From NCBI RefSeq assembly GCF_014352855.1, contig NZ_CP060697.1, positions 1,488,001-1,552,000 on the forward strand: a DNA stretch of 64,000 nt, in the 5' to 3' direction. Position numbers and translations under genes: made by a program. Below are positions 27,963 to 37,135 of this stretch, piece by piece (positions within the stretch are counted from its first letter, which is position 1; every line of letters begins with the position of its first letter). Under the pieces are notes generated by a model. That model made no database searches. It saw nothing but the letters and a program-made list of their open reading frames with translations, and was not told the origin of the DNA. The stretch is from Sphingomonas sabuli. GTDB taxonomy: Bacteria > Pseudomonadota > Alphaproteobacteria > Sphingomonadales > Sphingomonadaceae.

Positions 27963-28975
27963 TGAGGCAAAGGCTCGCCTTTCGGGTCGAGACCTTCCGG
28001 CTCGCCGCGCCCTTCCGCATCTCGGGCTATGTGTTCGAGGGCAGCGATGTCGTCGTCGTCGAACTGACCGACGGCGACCATCGCGGACGCGGCGAAGCAG
28101 GCGGCGTCTATTATCTGGGCGACGATGCCGCCAACATCGTCGCCACGCTGGACGCCAACCGCGCCGCGATCGAAGGCTGCGAAAGCCGCTCGGACCTGCA
28201 GCAGCTGCTTCCTCCGGGCGGCGCGCGCAACGCGGTCGATTGCGCGATGTGGGAGCTAGAAGCCAGTCGCCTGGGCCAGCCCGCGCACGCGCTGGCCGGC
28301 ATCGCCGAACCCAGGCCTTTGGTCACCACCTTCACGCTCGGCGCCGACGATCCGGCGAAGATGGCCGAAGGCGCACGGGGCTATGCGCAGGCCCGGGCGA
28401 TCAAGCTGAAGCTGACAGGCGACCTGGACCTCGACCTTGCCCGGGTGGCTGCGGTGCGCGAGGCGCGGCCCGATGCCTGGCTGGGCGTCGATGCCAACCA
28501 GGGTTTTGCCATCGGCGAACTGGAGGCGCTGGCCCGCGGCCTTGCCGACCTCGGGGTCGAATTGCTCGAACAGCCGCTGGCGCGCGGTCGCGAAGCCGAC
28601 CTCGAAGGCTTCGACAGCCCGATCCCCGTCGCCGCCGACGAAAGCGCGCTGTCGCTGGCCGACATGGCCTCGCTCCCCGGCCGCTTCGACGTGGTCAACA
28701 TCAAGCTCGACAAGTGCGGCGGGTTGACCGAAGCGCTCGACATCGCACGCGAGGCCCGCCGGCTTGGGCTTGGCGTGATGGTCGGCAACATGGTCGGCAC
28801 GAGCCTTGCGATGGCCCCCGCCTTCATCCTTGGCCAATATTGCGATTACGTCGATCTCGACGGGCCGACCTTCCTGACCGAGGACCGAAGCCCCGCCGCC
28901 CGTTATGACGGCGGCAAGATCTGGTGTCCCGACGAGGTTTGGGGCTCCCCGCAGGCCGTGGCTGCCGGCGCATGA
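27962..28975 (+). CDS. dgcA: N-acetyl-D-glutamate racemase DgcA-like / dipeptide epimerase (enolase superfamily)
   Basis: A 337-residue enolase-superfamily enzyme of the dipeptide-epimerase group. The acid-base and metal residues are all visible: K148-L-K150, metal ligands D177 (VDANQ), E203 (EQPL) and D226 (ADES), and the opposite lysine K248 in VNIKLDKCGG. DgcA homologues racemize N-acetyl-D-Glu to N-acetyl-L-Glu after acetylation by DgcN, and a DgcN-type gene lies 4.7 kb downstream in the same operon. A plain L-Ala-D/L-Glu epimerase is the main alternative, and both would fit D-Glu use. The start overlaps the preceding stop. Confidence 0.85.
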   Translation: MRQRLAFRVETFRLAAPFRISGYVFEGSDVVVVELTDGDHRGRGEAGGVYYLGDDAANIVATLDANRAAIEGCESRSDLQQLLPPGGARNAVDCAMWELEASRLGQPAHALAGIAEPRPLVTTFTLGADDPAKMAEGARGYAQARAIKLKLTGDLDLDLARVAAVREARPDAWLGVDANQGFAIGELEALARGLADLGVELLEQPLARGREADLEGFDSPIPVAADESALSLADMASLPGRFDVVNIKLDKCGGLTEALDIAREARRLGLGVMVGNMVGTSLAMAPAFILGQYCDYVDLDGPTFLTEDRSPAARYDGGKIWCPDEVWGSPQAVAAGA

Positions 28976-30300
28976 CGACCCCGTCGAACTGGTTCGGTCA
29001 GCCGCGTGGCCTGACGATCCTGTTCCTGACGAACATGTGGGAGCAATTCTCCTACTACGGCATGCGCGCGCTGCTGGTTTACTACATGACCACGACCCTG
29101 CTGTTCGATCAGGAGAAGTCGTCCAGCATCTACGGTTTCTACACCGCCTTCGCCTATTTCACGCCGATCATCGGCGGGACCATCGCCGACCGCTGGCTGG
29201 GCAAGAAACGAGCCGTGATCATCGGCGCGACGATCATGGCCGCGGGCCATTTCATGATGGCGTTCGAACCGGCTTTCTATTTCGCCCTGGCCACCATCGC
29301 GCTTGGCAATGGCCTGTTCCTGCCGACGCTGCCGGCGCAGATCAACGACCTCTATCATTCCGGCGATCCGCGCCGCCCGTGGGCCTACAACGTCTATTAT
29401 GTGGGCGTGAACGTCGGCGCCTTCCTGGCGCCGCTGATCTGCGGTTTCCTCGGCGAAACCTACGGCTGGCACTGGGGCTTCGGCGCGGCCGGTGTTGGCA
29501 TGCTGACCGGTCTCGTCATCTACCTGTGGGGCCAGCGCTACCTGCCGCCCGAACGCAGGGCCGATGCGCACCCCGCGACGCCAGCGCCAATCACGCACCG
29601 CGGGCGCAACACCTTCCTGTTGCTGCTGGGCATCGGCCTGGCGGTGACCGTGTTCCGCGGCGCCTATGAGCAGATCGGCAACACCTTCGCGTTGTGGATG
29701 CGCGACGATGTCGACCGCGTCATCGGCGGCATCGAGATCGGTGCGGCGATGTTCTTCTCGCTCAATCCGCTGCTGGTGATGATCATGACGCCTTTTCTGC
29801 TCGCGCGCTGGAAGCGGCAGGCGGAGCGCGGCACCGAATTGTCGGTGATGCACAAGATGGCGACCGGCGCCCTGATCGTCGCAGCCTCCTACCTCGTCGT
29901 GGCCGCCGCCGAAGCGGTCAGCGGCGCGGGCAGCGCGCACTGGCTGTGGCTGCTGTCCTTCTTCCTCATCTTCACGCTTGGCGAACTGTACATCCTGCCC
30001 AACGGGCTCGGCATCTTCGCCCGGCTCGCCCCCCCTAAGCTTGGGGCCAGCACGGTCGCGGCCTGGTATCTCGCGATCTTCGCGGGCAGCCTTGCCGCCG
30101 GGCAGGTCGGGCGGCTGTGGAGCCACGTCGACCACACCAGCTTCTTCCTGCTGCTGGCCGGCATCGCCACCGCCGCGGCAATGCTTCTGTTCCTGCTCGA
30201 CCGGCCGACCAAGGCGGTGCTTGCCGCCGCCGCGGACGCGGGACCGGACGAAGACCTGACCGATGTCGGCATCGGCCTTGCGAGGCAGCGCCATGGCTAG
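28972..30300 (+). CDS. POT-family peptide transporter (MFS) with variant ExxER motif
   Basis: A 442-residue inner-membrane protein of the proton-dependent oligopeptide transporter (PTR2) family with about 12-14 helices. TM1 reads TNMWEQFSYYGMRALL: the usual E-x-x-E-R-F motif is N-x-x-E-Q-F, so the first Glu and the Arg are replaced. FYTAFAYFTPIIGGTIADRW and the NVYYVGVNVGAFLAPLICG helix are typical of the family. It would bring di- or tripeptides from the periplasm to the cytosolic enzymes. It starts in an ATGA overlap with dgcA. Proton coupling may differ from classical members. Confidence 0.9.
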   Translation: MTTPSNWFGQPRGLTILFLTNMWEQFSYYGMRALLVYYMTTTLLFDQEKSSSIYGFYTAFAYFTPIIGGTIADRWLGKKRAVIIGATIMAAGHFMMAFEPAFYFALATIALGNGLFLPTLPAQINDLYHSGDPRRPWAYNVYYVGVNVGAFLAPLICGFLGETYGWHWGFGAAGVGMLTGLVIYLWGQRYLPPERRADAHPATPAPITHRGRNTFLLLLGIGLAVTVFRGAYEQIGNTFALWMRDDVDRVIGGIEIGAAMFFSLNPLLVMIMTPFLLARWKRQAERGTELSVMHKMATGALIVAASYLVVAAAEAVSGAGSAHWLWLLSFFLIFTLGELYILPNGLGIFARLAPPKLGASTVAAWYLAIFAGSLAAGQVGRLWSHVDHTSFFLLLAGIATAAAMLLFLLDRPTKAVLAAAADAGPDEDLTDVGIGLARQRHG

Positions 30301-30378
30301 CCCGCGCAGTTCAACAATTCGCACCGCAATTTTCGGGCGCCTTGGCGGCGTCCGGGCAATGAGAGAAGGGGAGTGGCA

Positions 30379-32682
30379 ATGAAAAATCTGGGATTCACCG
30401 CACGAACGGCGTTGTTCGCATCGGCCGGAATGGCAGCCATGCTGATGGCCGGCACGGCCCACGCGCAAATCCAGGAGCAGCAGCCGCCGCCGCAACAGGA
30501 CGATAGCGCAACCGATGCCGACCCGGCGGAAATCATCGTCACCGCGCAGAAGCGCGAGGAGTCCATCCTTGCCATTCCGCAATCGGTCAGCGTCGTCGGC
30601 GGCGACACGCTTGAGCGGCTCAACGCTAGCAGCTTTCAGGACTTCGCCGCGCTTGTCCCGGGCCTCAGCCTGACGGAAACCAATCCCGGCAACACCCGCA
30701 TCGTCCTGCGCGGCGTCAATACCGGCGGCGTCAGCCAGACGGTCGGTGTGTATGTCGACGAGACGCCGTTCGGATCGAGCAGCGGCCTGGTCAACGGCGC
30801 CATCCTCGCCGGCGACTTCGACACGTTCGATGTCGCCCGGCTGGAAGTCCTGCGCGGGCCGCAGGGTACGCTCTATGGCGCAAGCTCGCTTGGCGGCGTG
30901 ATCAAATACGTCACCAACGCGCCGCAGCTCGGCCAGAATGGTGGACGGGCGCGCGTGTCGGTCGAAAGCGTCAAGGGCGGCGAACTCGGTTTCAACGTGG
31001 CCGGCGTCGGCAATGCCGCGCTGGGCGACACGGCTGCCCTTCGCGTTTCCGGCTTCTATCGCAAGGAAGCTGGCTTCATCGACGCCGAGGCCGGCTGGTC
31101 GAACCTGCTCGGCTCCCCGTCGATCGGTGGCGACGACATCAACGACGCCAAGGTTTACGGCGGCCGTGCGCAATTGCTGTTCGAGCCGACCGACCTGTTC
31201 AAGGTCCGGCTGTCCGCCGTCACCCAGCAGATCCATTCGCACGCGTCGTCCGCGATCGAAGTCGACGACGACACGCTCGACCCGGTCGACGACCGGTACA
31301 TCCAGACGGTCTTCATTCCGGAGTTCAACAAGACGCGCTATACCGTGCTCAACGGCACGGCCGAATATGACTTCGGCTTTGCGTCATTGCTGTCCTCGAC
31401 CAGCTACGCGCGGCTCAAGCAGACCTTCCTGACCGACCTGACGACGACCTACGGCTTTGCCGTATCCTTCATCTTCGGTGGACTTGTCCGGCCGTTGGGC
31501 GCGCAGCAGGACCAGTTGACGGGTTTCAAGAAATTCACGCAGGAATTCCGACTGACGTCGCCTTCCGACGATCGCTTCGAATGGCTGCTCGGCGCTTACT
31601 ACACCAACGAGCGCGGCAAGATCGTCCAGGACATCAACGCCTTCGACGTCGACACCGACACACTTGCCACGGACATTCCAAACCTCGCCAACGCGACGCT
31701 GCCGAGCAAATATCGCGAAGTCGCCGGCTTTGCGAACGCGACCTTCCATTTCAACGAGACCTTTGACCTGACTGGCGGCGTCCGCCTCAGCCGCAACAAG
31801 CAGGAAGCGAGCCAGGTCCTGGACGGGCCGCTGGTCGGTGGGCTGACGACGTTCGACGATCTCAACTCGTCCGAATCCGTGTTCACCTATGCCCTTGCAC
31901 CGCGCTTCGAGCTGAGCCCGAACACCGCGCTCTATGCGCGCGTCGCGACGGGTTACCGGCCCGGTGGTCCGAACGTGCTGGCGCCCGGCGCACCGCCGGA
32001 ATTCGCAACTTATGACGCTGACCGGCTGACCAATTACGAAATCGGGCTGAAGACCGACATCGGGCGCCGGCTTTCGTTCGATATCGCCGGCTACATCCTT
32101 AAGTGGAAGGACATCCAGCTGTTCGTCGTCGAGGACGGTGTCGGGTTCAACGCCAACGGCGGCAAGGCCACGTCCTACGGCCTGGAATCGACCATGACCT
32201 ACCGGCCGTTCCGGGGCCTCCAGCTGCTTGGCAACGTCGCTTACGTTCACGGGGAGCTGGACGAGAACGCCGGCGCCACGGGCGGGCGCAAGGGCGATCC
32301 CCTGCCGTGGGTGCCGCGGCTGAGCGCCAGTCTCAATGCCGATTACGAATGGCCGATCGCTGTCGATACCCGCGCCTTCGTCGGCGGCGGCGTGCGCTAT
32401 GTCGGCAAGCAATACGCCAACTTCGACGCCGATTACCGCACCGCCAACGGCCGCCAGCGCCCGATCAATCCGTACGGGGTGCTGGACCTTCGCGGCGGCG
32501 TTGAATTCCGCAACTTCAACGTCGAGGCCTACATCCAGAACCTGACAGACTCGCACGGACTGACATCGGCGGACCTGCCGACCGACGCGTTTCTCGGCAC
32601 GCCCGTGCTGCCCAATGGCGCGGTCAGCGCCGCGGTCATTCGGCCGCGGACGATCGGGGTCACCCTCGGCATGGAGTTCTGA
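30379..32682 (+). CDS. TonB-dependent receptor of the D-amino-acid/peptide operon
   Basis: A 767-residue outer-membrane receptor with a signal peptide ending TAHAQ, a short acidic/proline spacer, the TonB box EIIVTAQKRE, a plug (IPQSVSVV, VDETPFGSSS, LEVLRGPQGTLYGASSLGGV) and a 22-strand-type barrel ending in GVTLGMEF. ATG at 30379 is preferred over GTG at 30373 because GGGGAG then lies five bases upstream. It follows the transporter by 78 bases and overlaps the next start. Its place between peptide transporter and D-Glu genes suggests it imports peptides or N-acyl amino acids too large for porins. The substrate is inferred. Confidence 0.9.
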   Translation: MKNLGFTARTALFASAGMAAMLMAGTAHAQIQEQQPPPQQDDSATDADPAEIIVTAQKREESILAIPQSVSVVGGDTLERLNASSFQDFAALVPGLSLTETNPGNTRIVLRGVNTGGVSQTVGVYVDETPFGSSSGLVNGAILAGDFDTFDVARLEVLRGPQGTLYGASSLGGVIKYVTNAPQLGQNGGRARVSVESVKGGELGFNVAGVGNAALGDTAALRVSGFYRKEAGFIDAEAGWSNLLGSPSIGGDDINDAKVYGGRAQLLFEPTDLFKVRLSAVTQQIHSHASSAIEVDDDTLDPVDDRYIQTVFIPEFNKTRYTVLNGTAEYDFGFASLLSSTSYARLKQTFLTDLTTTYGFAVSFIFGGLVRPLGAQQDQLTGFKKFTQEFRLTSPSDDRFEWLLGAYYTNERGKIVQDINAFDVDTDTLATDIPNLANATLPSKYREVAGFANATFHFNETFDLTGGVRLSRNKQEASQVLDGPLVGGLTTFDDLNSSESVFTYALAPRFELSPNTALYARVATGYRPGGPNVLAPGAPPEFATYDADRLTNYEIGLKTDIGRRLSFDIAGYILKWKDIQLFVVEDGVGFNANGGKATSYGLESTMTYRPFRGLQLLGNVAYVHGELDENAGATGGRKGDPLPWVPRLSASLNADYEWPIAVDTRAFVGGGVRYVGKQYANFDADYRTANGRQRPINPYGVLDLRGGVEFRNFNVEAYIQNLTDSHGLTSADLPTDAFLGTPVLPNGAVSAAVIRPRTIGVTLGMEF

Positions 32683-33746
32683 TGGCCAATGTGACTGCCG
32701 TCACACGTGAACCGTCCAGCGAACAGGAGCTGCCGCACCCGTACCTCCTGTTCCTGGGCGACACGGTGCATCCGGGGTTCGCCAAGACGGCGTTCGGCCT
32801 GAAGCAATGGGCGCCGGAGCTGTGCCTTGGCCAGTTTGCGCTGCCCAGCGCGCAGATCGACCTTGGCCTGCCCAACCTTCGGCCCGCCGAAGCGCGCGCG
32901 AAGGGTGCCCGCGCCCTGGTCATCGGGGTCGCCAATTCGGGCGGCTTCATCGCGGCGTCGTGGATCCCCGCACTGGTCGAGGCGCTGCAGGACGGGCTTG
33001 ATATCATCAGCGGCATGCACGCGCGGCTCGGCGATATCGCGGAGCTTCGCTACACGGCGGAACGGCACGGTCGGCAACTGATCGACATCCGCACCCCGCC
33101 GCCGCGGATTCCGATCGCCACCGGCCTCAAGCGCAGCGGCAAGCGGCTGCTGACCGTCGGCACCGACTGCGCCTTGGGCAAGAAATATGCCGCATTGTCG
33201 ATCGCGCGCGCCTTTGCCGAGCGCGGCGTTGACGCCGATTTCCGCGCCACCGGCCAGACCGGCATCATGATCGCCGGCAGCGGCATTCCGATGGACGCCG
33301 TCGTTTCCGATTTCGCTGCCGGGGCGGCGGAACTGCTCAGCCCGGACGCGGCGCCAGACCATTGGGACGTGGTCGAGGGCCAGGGTTCGATTCTTCATCC
33401 GGCCTACGCCGGCGTTTCGCTGGCCCTACTCCATGGGAGCCAGCCGGACGTGTTCGTCGTCTGTCACGACCCGGGCCGGACGCACCTGCTCGGCGACGAA
33501 CAGTTCGCCCTGCCCCCGGTCGAGGAGATTATCGATCTCACCGTCCGCCTCGGGTCGCGCACCAACCCGGCCATCCGTTGCGGCGGCATTGCTCTGAACA
33601 CGTCTAAGCTGGAAGCGCAGGAAGCCGAGGCCCTGTGCGCAGCGGAATCGCGACGGCTTGGCTTGCCCGTGGCCGATCCCATCCGGGGCGGTCCCGCCTT
33701 CGACGCGCTGATCGAGAATTGCCTCGCCGCGCCCGCCAGTAGCTGA
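32682..33746 (+). CDS. dgcN: DUF1611 / D-glutamate N-acetyltransferase DgcN-like
   Basis: A 354-residue cytosolic protein of the DUF1611 family. A P-loop-like segment reads TVGTDCALGKKYAALS in the middle, with RATGQTGIMIAGSGIPMDAV and GQGSILHPAYAGVSLALLHG further on, all hallmarks of the family. Characterised DgcN acetylates D-glutamate, giving N-acetyl-D-Glu for DgcA. Both partners occur here in one operon, which supports the call. The start overlaps the receptor stop (TGATG). It is one of the most diagnostic genes for the D-glutamate role of the cluster. Confidence 0.85.
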   Translation: MANVTAVTREPSSEQELPHPYLLFLGDTVHPGFAKTAFGLKQWAPELCLGQFALPSAQIDLGLPNLRPAEARAKGARALVIGVANSGGFIAASWIPALVEALQDGLDIISGMHARLGDIAELRYTAERHGRQLIDIRTPPPRIPIATGLKRSGKRLLTVGTDCALGKKYAALSIARAFAERGVDADFRATGQTGIMIAGSGIPMDAVVSDFAAGAAELLSPDAAPDHWDVVEGQGSILHPAYAGVSLALLHGSQPDVFVVCHDPGRTHLLGDEQFALPPVEEIIDLTVRLGSRTNPAIRCGGIALNTSKLEAQEAEALCAAESRRLGLPVADPIRGGPAFDALIENCLAAPASS

Positions 33747-33756
33747 GGATAGAAAT

Positions 33757-35364
33757 ATGCTGACAGCCGGCTTCAAGTTGCTCGCCCGCAGCCGCGCCCT
33801 CCTGCTCGTCACGGCCGCTGTCGCCACGCCCGCCTGGGCTGCTCCGCCCGATGGTTTCGCCCAGCGCGTCGAACAGGTCCGCACCAAGATCGGCGTGCCC
33901 GGCGTCGCCATCACGATCGTCGAGAACGGGCAGCCGACATTGGCCCAGGGTTGGGGCACGCAAATGGTCGGCAGTAACCGGCCGGTCGGCCCGCAAACCA
34001 TCTTCCAGACGGGATCGACCGGCAAGGCGTTCACCACCGCCGCGCTCGCCATCCTTGTCGACCAGGGCAAGCTGAAATGGGACAGCGCGGTGATCGACTA
34101 CATGCCGTGGTTCCGGATGTACGACCCGTGGGTCACGCGCGAGATCACGGTGCGCGACCTGCTGGTCCACCGCAGCGGGCTCGGCCTTGGCGCGGGCGAC
34201 CTGTTGTTCCTGCCGAACAGCGACCTGTCGCGGCGCGAGACCGTGGAACGGCTCGGGCGGATCAAGCCCGCGACCAGTTTCCGCAGCGGCTATGCTTATG
34301 ACAACGTCCTCTACATGGTCGCCGGCCAGCTGATCGAGGAAGTCAGCGGCCGCACCTGGGAGCAATTCGTCCGCGAGCAGATTTTCGCGCCCCTGGGCAT
34401 GAACGAATCCACCGTGTCCGACCGGGAATATCTGGCGACCGCGGACCGCGCGCACGCGCATGTCCGGTCGGACGGGCCAATCGTCGGGCTGGGCGCGCAA
34501 AAGCCGCTCGACGGCGATGCGCTGATCGCCGCCAATGCCGCGCCCGCCGGTGGCCTGTCGATCAGCGCCGACGACATGAGCCGCTGGCTGCAGGTGCAGC
34601 TCGCGCGCGGCAAGATTCCGGGCAGCGACCGGCGCTTGTGGTCGGAGGAACAGGCCGCGCAAATGTGGGACCCGGTGGTGATCCAGCCGATCGCGCCGGC
34701 CATCCCCGGGTTCGAAGCCGTGCAGCCCAATTTCGAAACCTATGCGCTGGGTTGGGACGTGCGCGACTATCGCGGGGCCAAGCTGATCTGGCACGGCGGC
34801 GCGGTCTTCGGATCGCTTGCCGCGGTCGCCCTGCTACCCGACCGCAACGTCGGCATCTACATCGCCGCCAACGCCAACGAAGGGCAGCTGGTGCGCGGCC
34901 TGCTGTACGAATTGCTCGATCATTATCTCGGCGCCCCCGCGGCGGGCTGGCCCGAAAAGTATGACGTGATCCGCACCAAGCGCATCGCCGATGCCGCCGC
35001 GCAGGTACAGCAGGAAGAGAAGGCTCCGGTGAAGGCTGGGCCGTCCCTGCCGCTCGACCGATATGCCGGCGACTTTACCGACCCGTGGTATGGCACGATC
35101 AACGTCCGCCGTGCAGGCCAAGGCCTGCACATCGAATTCCCGCATTCGACGGGGATGGACGGGCCGCTCACCCACTATCAATATGACACGTTCCGGACGA
35201 ACCCGACGCTGAAATGGGTGGAGCCGGCCTATGTCACCTTCTCGCTCGGCGCCAACGGCACGGTCGAGCGAGTGACGATGAAACCGGTTTCGCCGATCGC
35301 CGACTTCAGCTTCGATTTCCAAGACCTGTTGTTCACGCCGGCCGCCAAGGGGGAAGCCAAGTGA
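33757..35364 (+). CDS. Serine hydrolase (class C beta-lactamase-like) with DUF3471-like C-terminal domain
   Basis: A 535-residue exported protein (signal peptide ending TPAWAAP). The catalytic motif is S87-T-G-K90, followed by Y-D-N in RSGYAYDNVLYMVAG and the HGG triad in LIWHGGAVFGS. A beta-rich DUF3471-like C-terminal domain starts near residue 420 (LDRYAGDFTDPWYG). Related enzymes include D-aminopeptidases and D-amino-acid amidases. It is the second such hydrolase of the operon, 10 bases after dgcN, and its stop overlaps the next start (GTGA). The two hydrolases may have different peptide specificities. Confidence 0.85.
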   Translation: MLTAGFKLLARSRALLLVTAAVATPAWAAPPDGFAQRVEQVRTKIGVPGVAITIVENGQPTLAQGWGTQMVGSNRPVGPQTIFQTGSTGKAFTTAALAILVDQGKLKWDSAVIDYMPWFRMYDPWVTREITVRDLLVHRSGLGLGAGDLLFLPNSDLSRRETVERLGRIKPATSFRSGYAYDNVLYMVAGQLIEEVSGRTWEQFVREQIFAPLGMNESTVSDREYLATADRAHAHVRSDGPIVGLGAQKPLDGDALIAANAAPAGGLSISADDMSRWLQVQLARGKIPGSDRRLWSEEQAAQMWDPVVIQPIAPAIPGFEAVQPNFETYALGWDVRDYRGAKLIWHGGAVFGSLAAVALLPDRNVGIYIAANANEGQLVRGLLYELLDHYLGAPAAGWPEKYDVIRTKRIADAAAQVQQEEKAPVKAGPSLPLDRYAGDFTDPWYGTINVRRAGQGLHIEFPHSTGMDGPLTHYQYDTFRTNPTLKWVEPAYVTFSLGANGTVERVTMKPVSPIADFSFDFQDLLFTPAAKGEAK

Positions 35365-37106
35365 AGCCAAACAAGATCACCAGGCCGCTGGCCATCGCGT
35401 CGCTGATGCTGCTCGCCGGTTGTGCGACGACGACGGCGCCTGACCAGGTTGCGACCTACGACCTGTTGATCCGCAACGGCACGATCTACGACGGCACCGG
35501 CGGTGCCCCATACGTTGGCAACGTCGGCATCACCGGCGACCGCATCGCTTACGTCGGACCGCCGCGTCCTGCCCGGTCCGGACGGATGGTCGATGCGGGT
35601 GGGCTCGCCGTCGCGCCGGGCTTCATCAACATGCTCAGCTGGGCAACCGAATCGCTGATCGCCGACCCGCGCGCGCAAAGCGACATTCGCCAGGGCATCA
35701 CCACCGAAGTCATGGGCGAAGGCTGGTCGATGGGGCCGCAAACGCCGGAAATGAAAAAGTCGTCGATCGAGCAGCAGGGCGATTTCAAGTTCCCGATCGA
35801 ATGGACCACGCTTGGCGAATATCTGACCTACATGGAAAAGCGCGGAATCGCGCCCAACATCGCGTCCTTCGTCGGCGCGACCACGGTCCGCCAGCATGAG
35901 CTGGGCGAGCGCGACGTTGATCCCAACCCGCAGCAGCTGGACCGCATGCGCGGCCTCGTCCGCCAGGCGATGCAGGAAGGCGCGATGGGTGTCGGCAGTT
36001 CGCTCATCTATCCGCCCGCTGCCTTCGCCGAAACCGACGAACTGATCGCGCTGGTGACCGAAGCCGGCAAGTGCGGCGGCATGTACATCAGCCACATGCG
36101 ATCGGAAGGCGACCGCTTGGTCGAAAGCGTGGACGAGCTGATCGAGATCTCCCGCCGCTCGGGCGCGCCGGCCGAAATCTATCATCTCAAACAGGCCGGA
36201 CGCGCCAACTGGGGCAAGCTGGACGCGGTCATCGCGCGGGTCGAAGCGGCGCGGGCGCAGGGCCTCAAGATCACCGCTGACATGTATACTTATACCGCCG
36301 GCGGCACCGGGCTCGCCGCGTCCATGCCGCCCTGGGTGCAGGAGGGCGGCGTGGAGGCGATGCTCGAAAGGCTCAAGGATCCCAAGGTCGTCGCACGGGT
36401 GAAGGCCGAAATGGTCCGCCCGGGCAGCGACTGGGAAAATCTCTATCACCATGCCGGGCCGGACCGCGTGTTGCTGAGCAACATCGTCGACCCGTCGCTC
36501 AAGCCGTTGATCGGCAAGACGGTCGCCCAGGCGGCCAAGGACCGCGGCGTCAGCCCCGAACAGCTGGTAATCGATCTTACGCTGGCCGATCGCGGCCGCA
36601 TCGGCGCGCTCTATTTCCTGATGAACGAAGACAATGTGCGCCGCCAAACCAGCCTGCCGTGGATGAGCTTCGGGTCCGACGCCGAAGCCGCCGCGCCCGA
36701 AGGAATTTTCCTGAAGTCCAGCACGCACCCGCGCGCATATGGCAACTTCGCCCGCTTCCTCGGCAAATATGCGCGCGACGAAAAGACCGCGCCGCTCGCC
36801 GACGCGGTTCGCCGGCTGACCTCGCTACCGGCCGACAACCTTGGCATCCGCGATCGCGGCCGGCTGGCGCCCGGGATGGCGGCCGACGTGGTCATTTTCG
36901 ATCCCGCGACGATCGCCGACCACGCGACGTTCGAACAGCCGATGCAATATGCGACCGGCGTGCGCGACGTGTTCATCAACGGCGTTGCCGTCCTGCGCGA
37001 CGGCAACCACACCGGCGCGACCCCGGGCCGCTTCGTCAAGGGACCGGGCTGGACCGGCTGGCCCGGCGGCGGCGCGTGCGCGAACGGCGGCAAGCGCCCG
37101 CAATAA
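35361..37106 (+). CDS. D-aminoacylase-like amidohydrolase, lipoprotein, lacking the HxH metal motif
   Basis: A 581-residue protein of the N-acyl-D-amino-acid deacylase group. It carries a lipobox (LLAGC, lipidated Cys at residue 21), so it is anchored in the envelope. The amidohydrolase body is recognisable: IRNGTIYDGTGGAPYVGNVG, ISHMRSEGD, YHLKQAG, HPRAYGNFARFLG and GRLAPGMAADVVIFDP. The expected metal-binding H-x-H after PGFI is replaced by NMLSW (residues 90-94), and the Cys in the following TG-N-C-G motif by Glu 120. It may be a specialised or altered-metal subfamily. The GTG start overlaps the preceding stop. The probable role is release of free D-amino acids from acyl- or peptidyl-D-residues. 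Confidence 0.82.
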   Translation: MKPNKITRPLAIASLMLLAGCATTTAPDQVATYDLLIRNGTIYDGTGGAPYVGNVGITGDRIAYVGPPRPARSGRMVDAGGLAVAPGFINMLSWATESLIADPRAQSDIRQGITTEVMGEGWSMGPQTPEMKKSSIEQQGDFKFPIEWTTLGEYLTYMEKRGIAPNIASFVGATTVRQHELGERDVDPNPQQLDRMRGLVRQAMQEGAMGVGSSLIYPPAAFAETDELIALVTEAGKCGGMYISHMRSEGDRLVESVDELIEISRRSGAPAEIYHLKQAGRANWGKLDAVIARVEAARAQGLKITADMYTYTAGGTGLAASMPPWVQEGGVEAMLERLKDPKVVARVKAEMVRPGSDWENLYHHAGPDRVLLSNIVDPSLKPLIGKTVAQAAKDRGVSPEQLVIDLTLADRGRIGALYFLMNEDNVRRQTSLPWMSFGSDAEAAAPEGIFLKSSTHPRAYGNFARFLGKYARDEKTAPLADAVRRLTSLPADNLGIRDRGRLAPGMAADVVIFDPATIADHATFEQPMQYATGVRDVFINGVAVLRDGNHTGATPGRFVKGPGWTGWPGGGACANGGKRPQ

Positions 37107-37135
37107 GGGCCGCGCCTTGAGCGGCCGGAGCGCGC

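Noticed and set aside
28903-31242. Minus-strand open frame opposite the peptide transporter and receptor
   Set aside because: Compositional shadow of the real genes, with no start signal or motif.
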